In this document: one piece after another, positions 13,490-24,985 of the stretch
How the letters are laid out: each line of letters opens with the position of its first letter
How positions within the stretch are numbered: the first letter of the stretch is position 1
Assembly (NCBI GenBank): GCA_030770535.1
Contig: JASVEC010000002.1
Coordinates: 868,001 to 932,000, forward strand
DNA length: 64,000 nt
Direction of reading: 5' to 3'
DNA from: Batkoa obscura
Taxonomy: Eukaryota > Entomophthoromycota > Entomophthoromycetes > Entomophthorales > Batkoaceae
Notes under the pieces: generated by a model
Told to the model about the DNA's origin: nothing
What the model saw: only the letters and a program-made list of their open reading frames with translations
The model's database searches: none
Position numbers and translations under genes: made by a program

Positions 13490-13585
13490 AGGGGATGTTT
13501 TTTTTGATTTCATTACTTTTTCCATTTTTAAGGGCTATTTGGATAGAAAAATTGCTAGTAGAATTTAAATAAAAATACATTTACA
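13490..13585 (+). mobile_element. TGGGG MITE, copy 4 (degenerate)
   Basis: Left end GGGGATGTTTTTTTTGATTTC is clear. The right end is eroded to AATACATTTACA, and the middle has GGGCTATTTGG in place of GCGCTATTTGA. Lies in the spacer upstream of USP7, near the tRNA gene. Confidence 0.75.
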
Positions 13586-13757
13586 TTATTTTGATTTATT
13601 TGCTTGATAGTTTCAAAATTTTATATTAAAATCGCAAACTAATCTATGTTTTTTACTTAACTATTTTATAAATTCTAATAGTTTTTTTATTAAGCATAAA
13701 AATCATTACTTTAAAATAAATGTCTTTTATTAAAGAAACAGATTATCGGACAAATCA

Positions 13758-13828
13758 TGCGTAAACTGGGAATCGAACCCAGGCCACTTCTTTGGAAGAG
13801 AAGTATTCTACCTCTATACTATTTACGC
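13758..13828 (-). tRNA. tRNA-Gly, anticodon UCC
   Basis: On the minus strand, a 71-nt cloverleaf. The acceptor stem is GCGTAAA with TTTACGC, and a B-box-like T arm reads GGTTCGATTCC. The anticodon arm is CTTCT-CTTCCAA-AGAAG, giving loop CTTCCAA and anticodon TCC, which decodes GGA. The discriminator base is A. No intron. Reading the plus strand shows only the complement, so the strand is firm. Two MITEs flank it (one ending 172 bp below, one starting 79 bp above). Confidence 0.95.
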
Positions 13829-13907
13829 CATCACGCATTATGTGTTTTTGTTAAACAATTTTATTGCAATAAAATTACAGGCTAGCAGCTAGCTACGTCA
13901 ATGGATA

Positions 13908-14007
13908 TGAGGATGTATTTCTGTGTTTAAGAACTTTGCTAATAATTTTCTCACTCAAATAGCGCTTAAAAAATGGAAAAAATAATGAAGCCAAAAAAAC
14001 ATTCCTA
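13908..14007 (-). mobile_element. TGGGG MITE, copy 5
   Basis: TGAGGATGTATTTCTGTG at the left, CCAAAAAAACATTCCTA at the right, TA on both sides. Sits 80 bp upstream of the tRNA-Gly gene. An apparent 80-codon minus-strand frame across it is only the element plus its flank. Confidence 0.85.
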
Positions 14008-14560
14008 TATCTTACCAGAAATAATAGTAGCACTATATAAGATTTATAAGTAATCTTACCTTTTGTGACATAATGGCAAAAGTAATCAATTGCAACTATG
14101 AAGTCGCTTTTTGCAAAATTTGGTCTACTTATCAAAAAAACTATTGCTTATCAATCGAATAACATTCTCTACTATAACGTTGGTCTTTAATCTTTTGAGG
14201 AGCTATTTTGAGCTAATAACAAGTATGCAACCTTATATTATTCACAATTATGAAATAGAGATAATACTTTTATTTATAGAAGTAAAATCAAAGTTTTTTA
14301 GGCAAAAATAATCCTTTATTAGAAATTTTAGTAGATGAAATGATTGCAGTAGCTTATGGCCTATTTTTTCTATAGAGCAAAAAAGTCAGTTATTTTAAAT
14401 TGTCCTATACATCTACAAAATCTAAAACCTCTAAGAAATTAAAAAACGATTTTTATTTATACAATAATTGACATATGATAGCGTGGCTAAATCATAGTAG
14501 ATATTTCAAATATGTGCGAAAAAGTGGATAAGATAAAGACTATGAAACATTTTAAATGAA
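14008..14560. other. Spacer between tRNA region and the acyl-CoA reductase gene
   Basis: AT-rich. A 66-codon plus-strand frame (14111-14311) shows no family features. Nothing else is supported. Confidence 0.5.
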
Positions 14561-17500
14561 TTAGGAAATTGAGTTTTTCCTTGAGATAGGGGAGGGGAAG
14601 GCATTAGTATCAAAGGGATTGAAGTAATTGGACCAATTAAACCAAGATTGAAAATTATTATTATTTGTGGTCGAATGCAATACCTTGCTGATATTAGATT
14701 GAAATAACTTGATCAAATTTTGAGATAATATGCTATTGTCAATAACTGCTATAGTGGGATTGATAACATCCTCAGCAACAGTACCATTTTCGTTAATAAT
14801 ATCCAACTTGACCTTAGGTTTTGGTAACTGATGGCGTTGATTCGTTAAATTACACAACTTTTCTACAAAGGCAGTAATCTCTATTAATTGGTTCTCAAAT
14901 TGATTGTTTGCATTGAGGATGTTAATATGCTTGTCTTTAATTTCGATTAACTTTAAAGATTCACAATTTTTTATGGCCAAATGAATGAATTCTTTACTGA
15001 TGGATTCTTTATAATGCAAATAATTGTTATGGATTCCGTTATAGATAACATGCTGTATCATAGTATAAAACTGATCATAACTCATGCTTTGATCCTGTTT
15101 CAAACTTGATAGGCCTGCTAATACGATCCAGAAAGTGTCGAGCTTAGAATGTAATAAGGTCAATAAGATATGGAAGTAATCCATGGTATTTGGAGAGATG
15201 TTCATGATGATAAATTGATCCAACAATTGAATATAATTGCATTTGATGAATTTATTAAATAGCATTTCAATAGTGTATTGTTTTAAATAAATGATAATTT
15301 CAGGATATAAATTGAGGATTAATTTAATGATTTTGCTGAATTCTATTTCTACCTGTTGTTTAGTTATAAATCCTTGATATTCTGGCTGACTTGAATATTT
15401 TTTGTGAGTGTAATAATAGCTCAATATAAAGATAGACTCAAATAAAAAGATGGGAATAATTGGCTTCGTTAATAAATTCAAGTACAATATGGAATCAATG
15501 TCATCATTTAAATAAACCCGATTCACTTTGTAATTTAATAAGCCATCAACTTCCTCGTTATCTTCATTATCTTCCTCCCCTAACTTGATTGTAAGGCGCT
15601 GCTCTCCAATTAAATTTAAAGCATAATTTAGCACAGCACTACTATCTTCATTCTCATTAAAATCCAAATTAAACCCCAAGTTGAATAGTTCTTTTTTAAA
15701 TAAAGTCAAATAATTCTGGATTTTATTTGAGGAAATTCCATCTTTGTTATTGCGATAACTTAATAACACTAATGATATTAAATTGATTGGTGATATCAAT
15801 TGATTTTGACATTGCCAGGATTGGATCATATAACTAGAATGAGTCAAACTTAGGTCATTGTTATCCATCATTTTCAGTTGCTCTATTTTCATCTTTAGGT
15901 TGTTACGTTCTATGGGGTTCCCTATTGTTACCATAATCTTGCTATTCTTTTGATCCTTAAACAATTGAATTGAGTTACTATTATTGTTTGTTTCCTTGTT
16001 ACTTATATTACTATTCTTATCACTATTTCTGGATATAGCTTTGTTCTCATCATTAAGGTTATTGTTATTAATATTATTGTATAACTCATTTATTAAATAA
16101 TTATTATCATAATACATTTCATAATTGATAGAAATAGGGACTAACAAAATGTTTTGATTATTTAATTGTTCATTATTAATAATGTCATTAAACAAATCAT
16201 CATATTGTTTCAAATCGACCATATCTTCTAATAACTTTGTATAGTCTTTAATTTGCTCGTTGCTACTATAAATTAAATCATTTAAAAATAAGCAGATGGA
16301 ATTGCTATTGTTTGTGCTATTATTATTATCATTTAATAACTTAACTAAATAAGTTTGTATTAATAATTGTACTAACTGCTCATCATTATTGAATTGTTTG
16401 AATAATAACTTATTGTATATGATCCCCTGTTTGACTTTATAATATAATAGTTTATAACTCTGCTCAATACTTAAGATTGGCAATGGCAAATTATAATAAT
16501 AGCAGATATAAGTTAATAAATTAAAATCCAAAGAAGAAGTATGATTTGGGAGATAAATTACTTTGACTGAGTTTTGATTATTTTGATTGTTATATGAATA
16601 AATCATTTGCTTTAATTTCACTATATTATTCTTGTTGATAAGAATTGTTTGGTATTTCAAAAAGGAGGTTATATTATTAATTAATTTTTCTGGTTCAATA
16701 CTATTTTCAATGACTAATAGCTCCTTTAAAATTCGATTTTGATATTTCTTACTATCCTCAGTATAATTTTGTTTCAAATAGTTCACTACTGCTGAATCGT
16801 GGATCACTTTACTCCTTAAGTTAACTAAACTGGATTTATCGTATAATGTTAAATTATTGTTATCAAAGATTAAATCTAAATCTTCCTTATCATCGCTACT
16901 ATTATTGTTGTTTAAATATTTGATATCTTCCCATCCCTCAATTAAGTAATCCTTCCTTAGCGTGGGATCTTCATTGAGTACAAAGTAAGACATACCATAA
17001 CAAAAATTCATAATATAATCTTTCCAATTCAAATTGATAATATCATCTGTTGAAATATCTCTGCTTAGAATACTATTTAATTGGTTTTTCTGATTCTTTT
17101 GTAGTTGTAATAAACTAAAATTTTGAAAGTACCAAGTATTGATCATAAAATGTTTAAAGCAATGATACAGGAAATCCAACTTTGGTTTTGCTTTCTTTAA
17201 ATTCTCTGCTTTTTGTTTATCTTTGACCGTATTGATCATTGATAACGCCTTGAACTTGTAGTTTTGTTTTATTAGAAGCATCGCGTCATGCTCCATATCA
17301 TTTGAATATTTATGGAACGTTGGCGTAAATAAGCGCTTCTTTAGCGCCGGTAATTTGAGCCAAGAGTTGACCACATAGTTTCCGAAATCTAACCAAGTGA
17401 TTGGATTGAGGCCTGATGATGAAGCATGATAAATTTTAGGATAAACAACTTCCTCAGTGTCAATCTTTATCTTACTATCTAAATCCTTAATCTGTCTTGT

Positions 17501-18502
17501 TTTATCTGCATAACTGATATTGAATTCAGTTCCTGGTTTACTATTGAACTCATAGCACGCTTTCAATACTATTTTTGCCAGGTAATCCACTGGTACCAAA
17601 TCTAATACCGAATCCCTTGGACCAGGGGTAGAGTCCAAGATTCCTAATCCGATATACATAGCTATGGCGTTGGCAGCTGCCACACCATCAACCCAGCCTG
17701 GAACGGGGTCATAAGCGGTGGAAGTGACTACTGTTGGTCTGACAATAGCCAAATTAAACGCTTTTCTACCATTAGCTATCTCTCTTTGCTTCATTTCTTC
17801 AGCCTTAATCAAGATCATATTCTCCGCCAATGATTTGGTAAATGTATAAGTATTTGGATAGCACGTTAAGATTCTGTCTGTGAATTGTTTGATCTGTTCC
17901 AAATCCATATTTTGTATCTGCTCGACGAGTTCTTTTACATCACCAAAGATCATAGGATAAATACGCTCATAAATTTCCTTCTCTTTACGATTAGAATTGA
18001 CATATGCTGTGGACACATGGACGAAGCCATCAAAGTTATGACATTGATCCGCTATTTCGACAAGCTGTAAGGTACCTAAAGTGTTTAGTTTTAATGAGCG
18101 ATCCAAGCGCTCATTGAAGTCCACCGTGGCTGCGCAATGTATGATAATATTCAAATTATTTTTTAACATCTCTAGATCATTATCTTGAATCCCCAAACCA
18201 GGCAAAGAAATATCACCTTGAATTGGTATAAGCTTTGGAAGGATTAAATGATAGAATTGTTTAATTGATAGATGGTCTTTTAATACATTAAATAATTTGT
18301 TGCTTAAGATCTCATCCACAATACGCTGCTTAATACTCTTGCCTTTTTTTTCTCGAATTAATAAGTAGACCTTTTCAATATGTACATAATGGTCACGTAG
18401 TATCAATTCTAATATACACTTGCCTACAAACCCAGTACCGCCTGTTAGTAGTATGCTCTTGCCGTGTAAGAAGGAAGAGTCCAAAGGGAATTTATTCACC
18501 AT
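14561..18502 (-). CDS. Fatty acyl-CoA reductase fused to a DHAPAT/GPAT-like acyltransferase
   Basis: A 1313-residue, intronless protein. N-terminal part (about 1-330): extended Rossmann reductase with the NAD(P)H-binding TGGTGFVGK (20-28) and the catalytic YTFTKSLAE (Y-x3-K) near residue 220, followed by GLGILDSTPGPRD. This part reduces acyl-CoA to fatty alcohol. A FAR_C-type ('sterile') region follows, to about 480. The C-terminal half resembles glycerol-3-phosphate/dihydroxyacetone-phosphate acyltransferases: block I is LPNHTSSLDFNLLTY (H-x4-D, near residue 652) and a block IV-like VPISINYE lies near 790. Reductase plus DHAP acyltransferase are the two enzymes that start ether-lipid synthesis, and such a fusion is known from Dictyostelium. 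Oddities: long Asn-rich inserts; block II Arg pair replaced (GIIYNKLLF); the block III EG-x-RS motif not found (LFLNDLIYSS there instead); no visible PTS1 at the C-terminus (NSIS). Reductase call firm; acyltransferase activity doubtful. Confidence 0.92.
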   Translation of the reverse strand: MVNKFPLDSSFLHGKSILLTGGTGFVGKCILELILRDHYVHIEKVYLLIREKKGKSIKQRIVDEILSNKLFNVLKDHLSIKQFYHLILPKLIPIQGDISLPGLGIQDNDLEMLKNNLNIIIHCAATVDFNERLDRSLKLNTLGTLQLVEIADQCHNFDGFVHVSTAYVNSNRKEKEIYERIYPMIFGDVKELVEQIQNMDLEQIKQFTDRILTCYPNTYTFTKSLAENMILIKAEEMKQREIANGRKAFNLAIVRPTVVTSTAYDPVPGWVDGVAAANAIAMYIGLGILDSTPGPRDSVLDLVPVDYLAKIVLKACYEFNSKPGTEFNISYADKTRQIKDLDSKIKIDTEEVVYPKIYHASSSGLNPITWLDFGNYVVNSWLKLPALKKRLFTPTFHKYSNDMEHDAMLLIKQNYKFKALSMINTVKDKQKAENLKKAKPKLDFLYHCFKHFMINTWYFQNFSLLQLQKNQKNQLNSILSRDISTDDIINLNWKDYIMNFCYGMSYFVLNEDPTLRKDYLIEGWEDIKYLNNNNSSDDKEDLDLIFDNNNLTLYDKSSLVNLRSKVIHDSAVVNYLKQNYTEDSKKYQNRILKELLVIENSIEPEKLINNITSFLKYQTILINKNNIVKLKQMIYSYNNQNNQNSVKVIYLPNHTSSLDFNLLTYICYYYNLPLPILSIEQSYKLLYYKVKQGIIYNKLLFKQFNNDEQLVQLLIQTYLVKLLNDNNNSTNNSNSICLFLNDLIYSSNEQIKDYTKLLEDMVDLKQYDDLFNDIINNEQLNNQNILLVPISINYEMYYDNNYLINELYNNINNNNLNDENKAISRNSDKNSNISNKETNNNSNSIQLFKDQKNSKIMVTIGNPIERNNLKMKIEQLKMMDNNDLSLTHSSYMIQSWQCQNQLISPINLISLVLLSYRNNKDGISSNKIQNYLTLFKKELFNLGFNLDFNENEDSSAVLNYALNLIGEQRLTIKLGEEDNEDNEEVDGLLNYKVNRVYLNDDIDSILYLNLLTKPIIPIFLFESIFILSYYYTHKKYSSQPEYQGFITKQQVEIEFSKIIKLILNLYPEIIIYLKQYTIEMLFNKFIKCNYIQLLDQFIIMNISPNTMDYFHILLTLLHSKLDTFWIVLAGLSSLKQDQSMSYDQFYTMIQHVIYNGIHNNYLHYKESISKEFIHLAIKNCESLKLIEIKDKHINILNANNQFENQLIEITAFVEKLCNLTNQRHQLPKPKVKLDIINENGTVAEDVINPTIAVIDNSILSQNLIKLFQSNISKVLHSTTNNNNFQSWFNWSNYFNPFDTNAFPSPISRKNSIS

Positions 18503-19240
18503 ATTTTTGGTTAATTATAAGTTATGGCTAATAAATATTTCAAGTTATTTATAAAATAGAAAGAATTAAAGTTAAAAGTTTATCTTTTTGGCATCATTAT
18601 ATTATCTTTTACTGTTTTATTATTCTTAAACTTTAGCGGCTCTTAATCAATTTCTATTACAATTATTGTGATAAAAATTGTTGGTAATATTTTAATTCTA
18701 TTAATTTTAGTTTTACCCGCCAGAAATTCCCTCTCTTTTTAATTGATTTCACACCTCCCATTCTTTTATTTCCAAATACCAGTTTGCTTATTAAACTATC
18801 CTAGAATATTAGCATTAGTTATTGTAAAGAGGGCCTTATGATTTTTAATTGTATGCTAATTGATGAAGATAAAAATAGATTAAACTGGACTATTATTTTA
18901 TAAAAGTAAAAATGCTCTCTAGGTAGTTATTAATTGTTTGGAAATTTTAATTAAGGAAATTTTACTATCGCTTTAATTTAATATTTCTTTTTAAGGATTT
19001 CTCTGCCTTCTTTTTTCTAAAAATTAATAGTTTAAAACCCAAGTCTTTTCAAGACTCAAAAAAAGCTAACTTTACTTATTGTTACTTGTTATTGTCTAAG
19101 CTTGAATATAATAATTTTTTACCTGGAACTAACATAAACTATAATTTCGTTTACATACTGCTTAATTCTATTTCATTAACTTTTTTTGTTCCAATTGCTA
19201 CTTTAGTAGCCTTGAAATTTAATGTATATGGTTAAGTCTA

Positions 19241-19313
19241 AAATAAAAGTTGCTTATTGCATAAAAGTTTAAAATGATAAACATTTTTTTATGTAAAAAG
19301 CAACTTTTATTTC
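19241..19313. repeat. Imperfect hairpin with ~28-bp arms
   Basis: The left arm AAATAAAAGTTGCTTATTGC and the right arm GTAAAAAGCAACTTTTATTT are reverse complements apart from a few bases, separated by about 17 bp. No ends or flanking duplication of a known element are visible. It may be a small MITE remnant. Confidence 0.65.
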
Positions 19314-19810
19314 GAACTTGGTTGTTGCAGCGTTTTTTCGACTTTTCCAATTTTAAGCTTAAAAATAGTTTAAGTTTGTCAACTAGACAATTTTTCAAAA
19401 ATAGAATTACAAAAAGAAAAATAATTAAGTTTTTGAGACTATAGATAAGTTCATAAAACTCATTTTATAAAATAATTGATAATAAATTTATGTATTTTAA
19501 CAATTAATAGTCTTTAAAATAACATTTGTATAATTTTTATAAGCATTATCCATAATACAGTAATTCCCAAACTTAATATAAATAGCCACTTGGTTTATTA
19601 AAATCATAACAATAAAAATTCATAAAGATAAAAGAGATAAAATAATATATTATAGAATTACTTCGTTCCGACTATAAATGAGTATTATACATTTTTTGCA
19701 GTTTTACTTAATCTATAGAATAATGTCTTGGATCAAATATCATAAATTTCTTGAAATGAATACAATATACTAATTTATAAATGTTTATATAATAAATAAC
19801 TTTCAGAATA

Positions 19811-19910
19811 TGGGGGCGTTTTTTTTGACTTCATTATTTTTTCCATTTTTAAGCGCTATTTGGGTGGAAAAATTGTTAGTAAAATTCTTAAACATAAAAA
19901 TACATCCCCA
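19811..19910 (+). mobile_element. TGGGG MITE, copy 6
   Basis: TGGGGGCGTTTTTTTTGACTT at the left, TACATCCCCA at the right, flanked by TA. Central fold AAGCGCTATTTGGGTGG. Well preserved. Confidence 0.9.
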
Positions 19911-20152
19911 TATGTTATATAAAGTTTCATAAAAGGTAGAATTCGTCACTTTTTCGAAAATTTTAAGCTTATTTACCAATAACCAGATAGCATCTTGAAA
20001 ATTATTGGAAAACTAAAACTCAAACTTAAAATTCAAACTATAATTGGTCAAACTCCAAAAACTGTTTTCCCATAATGATCCAAAGTATAAAACATGCTTG
20101 TAAAAATAGTTAAAAATTTGTCAAATTATTTAGTCTATTTCATTATTTAACT

Positions 20153-21911
20153 ATGTCTTCTGTCACTGCTCAAACTGTCGCCACCAATCCTACCGCTAAC
20201 AGTAAGTGCACTCTTTGCCATATTCAAAATTTATTTACAAATGAAATTAGCCCTCAAAAACCCATCAAGCACTATTAAAGAGATAGGTAATCCTCATGCA
20301 CTTGGTGATGTTACAGTTGATAATTCAAGTGTTACTACAGCAGAGCTCAATGACACAGGTTCTGAGTTAACAAAGGCTACTGAAATAAATGGAGTTGTAG
20401 ATCCAACCTTTGAATTCCTTAATCTGAAAGGACCAAAACCTGCTACTTTTGAAAAAGTAGCTTACTTTTTCATCAAAAGGTATTACTATACCCTTTCTAA
20501 AGTTCCACATAAATCATATTTGTTCTATCATTCGAAAGCACTTTTGATCCACGGTGATGAAGCTCAGGATGTTCTTCCTGTTAAAGGTTTAAAGAATATT
20601 CATGAACATTTGATTAAATTAGATTTCAGCAAATGTAATATTGTGCTTACCAATGTTGACTGTACTCCTTCGGTTAATGGCTCTATATTTATTGTGGTTA
20701 TAGGCGAGGTTGCTTATTTTAGCGGGCTTCAAAAGAAGTTTATTCAATCCTTTTTATTAAAAGAAAAGTCCAATGGGTTTACCATAGTTAATGACATTTT
20801 TAGATATATTGTTGATACTGCAGATGAATATCCATCAGGTGACTATGTAAAGTTAAAAGTTAAGGAGGATACAATCAAGTTAGATGTGGAACCAACTGGA
20901 TCTGTTCCAACATCTCCTACCTCTGAAAGCACTGTTTCTCCATCAGCTTCCGATGAAGCTCCGATCGCTGAAGATTTACCGCCAGTTGAAAACCTTCCAC
21001 CATCAGTTGAAGAAATCTTGCCATCAGCTGAGGAAAAAAGCTCAGAGGCTCCAAAAACCGATGAAGTTACCCCTGAGACAACCCAATCTGGGAGCATCAC
21101 TGACTTGACACTGGAGCCAACTACCACACTTACCAAAGCTGCAAAGAAGAAAAGAGCTAAAGCTCTTAAGAAAAAAGCTGTTGAAGCTGAACAAGAAACC
21201 GGTGTAGCTGAAGTCGAAGTTAACACTAATAATAAAGCTGAGGTCGAGACTAAGATTGATGAAGTCAAGTCTGAGACCAATACTAAAGTTGAGGAAGTTA
21301 AGACTGAAGAGAAGCCTAAAACTAATGGCAACCCTGCTACGAACCCCTGTTTGCCTTCCACTCCAGCCCCAACTAAGATTCAAGAAAAACCCAAAGCCTG
21401 GGCCAAGCTGCCACCAATTGAGTCTGCCCCTGTAGTATCTGCCACGACAAAACAGCCAATAAAACCAATTGCTCCAGCCGTTGAGAAGCCAATTGTTAGT
21501 ACCCCAGTTGCTCATGATGAAAACAATGATATTTTTAAGTCGCATGTTTGTCTTCGATTTGTTAGAGAAAATACTCCAAAACCAGTTGTCATTAAAGCAC
21601 TCTCTAAGTTTGGTACTATACAAAACGTTGAATTCAATCAAAGGATTACTTTTGCCGAGTTTACGACAGTTGAGTCAGCTTCTAAAGCTATCACTGTTGG
21701 CCAAGTTGATATTAATGGTAATAGGGTACAAATTGAACAACGCCGTCATCGTCAAAATCACCATGGATTTTATAACCGTAAAAATGGTAATTACAACCGT
21801 TATAGTAAATATGGTAATAACACTTCACCTACTGGGTCTAACGAATCTGGAGATTGGTCTACTCCAAGGCCGGTTGGTAGATATTCTGGAAACAGAGGAG
21901 TAAATCATTAA
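20153..21911 (+). CDS. G3BP/Bre5-like RNA-binding protein (NTF2 + RRM)
   Basis: Two exons: 20153-20201, then 20251-21911 after a 49-nt intron (GTAAG...TTAG). Together they give 569 residues starting MSSVTAQTVATNP. The internal ATG at 20241 lies inside the intron and is not the start. An NTF2-like dimerisation domain spans about residues 70-205 (FFIKRYYYTLSKVPHKSYLF, SIFIVVIGEVAYF). A long Pro/Glu/Lys-rich acidic linker with repeats such as PSVEEILPSAEEKSS follows. An RRM (SHVCLRFVRENTPKPVVIKA, FAEFTTVESASKAI) is near residues 445-515. The basic Arg/Asn/Gly tail is unlike the strict RGG box of animals. Animal G3BP nucleates stress granules; yeast Bre5 is the cofactor of the deubiquitinase Ubp3. 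Which role applies cannot be told from sequence. Confidence 0.92.
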
Positions 21912-22847
21912 TTTGAGATAATATTAGATTCAATGTTTTAGTTCTTTTTAAATTAATAATGATGATTGCTGTCAAGATTGTATAGATGGTTTATTTTAAC
22001 TTTTTGCCTTCTCCTTTGAGCTTTTCATCTAATACTCTTACGTCCCTACTACACTTTGTTTATGCTTTAAAAAATCCTCACTTATCCCTTTCAAAAATAA
22101 AAGTACATTTATATTTATTTTTATGTGTATGTGGACCAGTTTAAACTTAATAAATAAATAAAATTCCTAAATTTCTTAAAATTTTAAAATTAAGAAATAC
22201 ACTACTATCTAAATCTAATGTTTTATTTAGGTTTGATAAGATTTAACAAAGTTAAATTTTAACCCATATACCACTTTTAAAGATTAATAGCTATAAACTT
22301 TATATAATTATACAGTTTAATAGCTAGCTTAACTTAGTTTAAGATACATGTTTTAGTAAAATTGAAAAAAAGTTGTTAGTTTTTATAATAAAACATTTTA
22401 CACAGCACAAAAAAGCCATTGTATTTTTTATAAATTCTATTGTCTTTATAACACTATGTTAATACTGGAAAAATAGTAACATTAATACCTATAGGATATG
22501 GGGCTGTTTTTTTTGGCTTCATTATTTTTTCCATCTTTTAAGCGCTATTTGGGTGGAAAAATTGTTAGTAAAATTCTTAAATACAGAAATACATCCCCAT
22601 ATATTAAAATTACTTTAAAATACAAATATTATTAAATCATATATTATCAGCAATATTTTATAGAATGAATATACATGTCATTTTTTATGATTTCATTATA
22701 TTTTACTCATAATCACTCATTGCTCATATCAATTATCGCAGTAAATTAAAAATTACAAAACCAACTCATTGATTGGCTGGTTAACAATCCAAAAAAAAAT
22801 CCTATAATATATAAAAGAGTACTTTTTAAAGTGTAGTACTTAAAAAA
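21912..22847. other. Spacer between the G3BP-like gene and AspRS
   Basis: AT-rich, about 0.9 kb, with MITE copy 7. No coding or RNA signal seen. Confidence 0.5.
22499..22599 (+). mobile_element. TGGGG MITE, copy 7
   Basis: TGGGGCTGTTTTTTTTGGCTT at the left, TACATCCCCA at the right, TA flanks. Inserted about 250 bp upstream of the AspRS start codon. Confidence 0.92.
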
Positions 22848-24935
22848 ATGGAAAAAGAAATCGAAAACATAGCCAAACAAGTAGAACAGATTGTAGTAGA
22901 GTAAGCCAAGATTACATAATTAATAATATCATATTTAAAATGATGAGCATTAGTGAAAATGGGGAGCCATTATCAAAAAAAGGGTTAAAAAAATTAGAAA
23001 AAGAGCGTGAAAAGCAGAAGAGAAAGGAGGAGGTAGCAGCCCGTTTAGCCGCTGAAAAAGCCGAAAGAGAGGCTAAAGATGTTGATTTTGCTACAGAAAA
23101 TTATGGCAAGAGAGCACTTAATCAATCTCAAGAACGTACTAACGAACAAAGAATCGATATTCGTAAAATTGATGAGAGTTTAGTTGGAAGCTCTATTATT
23201 TTAAGAGCTCGTGTTCAAACTTCTCGTCTTGCAGGTAATACAGATATAAATACAAATATAAATATGAATTAAAAAATTTAAGGTGCTAAAAATTGCTTCT
23301 TTGTCTTACGTCAATCTTTTTACACTGTACAAGGTGTTGTAACTATTGATTCAAGTAGTGTTAGCAAACAATTCCTTAAGTTTGCTGGAAAGTAAAATAG
23401 TTTATTACTTTAATTTATTTTCACTAATCATATTTTTATTTAGCATTCCACCTGAAAGCATTATTTTAGTTCATGGTGAAGTAGTAAAAGCTCCAGAACC
23501 AATCAAAAGTTGCACAGTTCAGTCAGTTGAGCTTAAAATTTTCAAAGTAATCAATGGTTATTATTCTTTTATTTTATTTTAATCATATATTATAGCTTTT
23601 TACTCTTTCTGAATCTGTTGATCGTTTACCTTTTAGTATCGAAGATGCTTCACGTCCTGAGAAATATTTTAAAGATGTAAATATTTTATTTTTCATGTAA
23701 CCTAATAATAAATAACTTAAATTTAGGCTGAAGCTTCAAATGCTGAAAATGAAGTTGAAGGTAGTGAGGTAAAAGTAAAATATAACTTAAAATACATTAA
23801 CTAAATAAAGTTCAAATAGAAACCTAAATATGTCAAAGTCAATTTAGATACTCGTCTTAATAACCGAGTAATGGATCTAAGAGTAAGAGAATAATAAATA
23901 AATAACAATGGTAATAATAATAATCATGATTTAATTAGACGACAACAAATCAAGCTATCTTCCGTCTTCAATCTGGAATATCTAAAATATTCCGTGATTT
24001 CTTGACTGAGAGAGAATTTGTTGAAATTCATACCCCTAAAATTATGGGTGCAGCTAGTGAAGGGGGAGCTAATGTTTTTAAGTTAAATTACTTTAAAACT
24101 AACGCCTTCTTAGCTCAATCCCCACAATTACACAAACAAATGTCCGTTTGTGCAGGATTTGAAAAAGTATTTGAAATTGGACCAGTATTTAGAGCAGAAG
24201 ATTCTAATACCCATCGTCATATGACTGAATTTATTGGTATGGATTTAGAGATGGCGTTTGAAGAGCATTACCATGAAGTATTAGACTTATTTGATGATTT
24301 ATTTGTTACTTTGTTTACCAAATTAAGTGAAACTTATAGTAAAGAACTTGAAGCAGTAAATCAACAATATCCATTTGAGCCATTTAAGTTTTTACCAAAA
24401 ACATTAAGATTGAAGTTCCCAGAGGGAATTGCACTCTTAAAAGAAAATGGTATTGAAGTGGGTGAGTTGGATGATCTCAGGTAATTAAAATTGAATACCT
24501 TTAGAGAAAAGGAAATCTAATTTTTTATTTTTTAGCACTGAAAACGAAAGAATATTAGGTAGATTAGTGCGTGAAAAATATGATACTGATTTCTTTATTT
24601 TGGATAAGTTCCCACTTAATATTAGACCATTTTACACTATGCCAGATCCAAATAATAAAGATTATTCAAACTCTTATGATTTCTTCATGAGGGGAGAAGA
24701 AATTATGTCAGGTGCTCAACGTATTCATGATTCTGAGTTTTTAATTCAAAGAGCTAAGGAATGTGGTGTTGATCCGATAACTATTCAACCTTACATTGAT
24801 GCTTTTAAACTTGGCGCTCCTCCACATGCTGGTGGTGGTATTGGTTTAGAAAGAGTAGTAATGTTGTATCTTGGTTTAGGTAATATTCGTCGTACTTCGT
24901 TATTCCCTCGTGATCCACGTCGACTTGCACCTTAA
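22848..24935 (+). CDS. Aspartyl-tRNA synthetase, cytosolic
   Basis: Charges tRNA-Asp; class IIb synthetase. The start is the ATG at 22848 (53-nt exon ending 22900), spliced to 22948-23234, 23283-23391, 23444-23546 and further short exons, then large exons near 23942-24481 and 24536-24935. The fungal-type lysine-rich N-terminal extension ([19 protein letters not shown]) helps bind tRNA. The OB-fold follows ([31 protein letters not shown]), then the catalytic core. Motif 2 contains [15 protein letters not shown], and the motif 3 region reads [20 protein letters not shown] with the expected C-terminal [12 protein letters not shown]. The order matches yeast Dps1 closely. At least six introns, all about 45-55 nt, make this the most intron-rich clearly read gene along with USP7 and CAF-1. 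Convergent with calcipressin, with only 50 bp between stop codons. Confidence 0.97.
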
Positions 24936-24985
24936 ATTTTTTATAAAAAAATAAAATACTAAGATTTATAAATGTATATAATTTA

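Larger units (their letters stand above)
18503..20152. other. Spacer upstream of the reductase fusion and the G3BP-like gene
   Basis: A 1.65-kb divergent intergenic region, very AT-rich. It holds one hairpin (19241-19313) and MITE copy 6. No coding signal is seen. Promoters for both flanking genes must lie here, but no specific box can be supported. Confidence 0.5.

Noticed and set aside
13893-14135. 80-codon frame above the tRNA
   Set aside because: The frame is mostly a MITE read through. Similar frames arise at 26179-26442 and 30693-30881 from the same repeat.
20843-21641. Two long minus-strand frames opposite the G3BP-like gene
   Set aside because: They are antisense shadows of the Pro/Glu/Lys-rich linker and have improbable composition.
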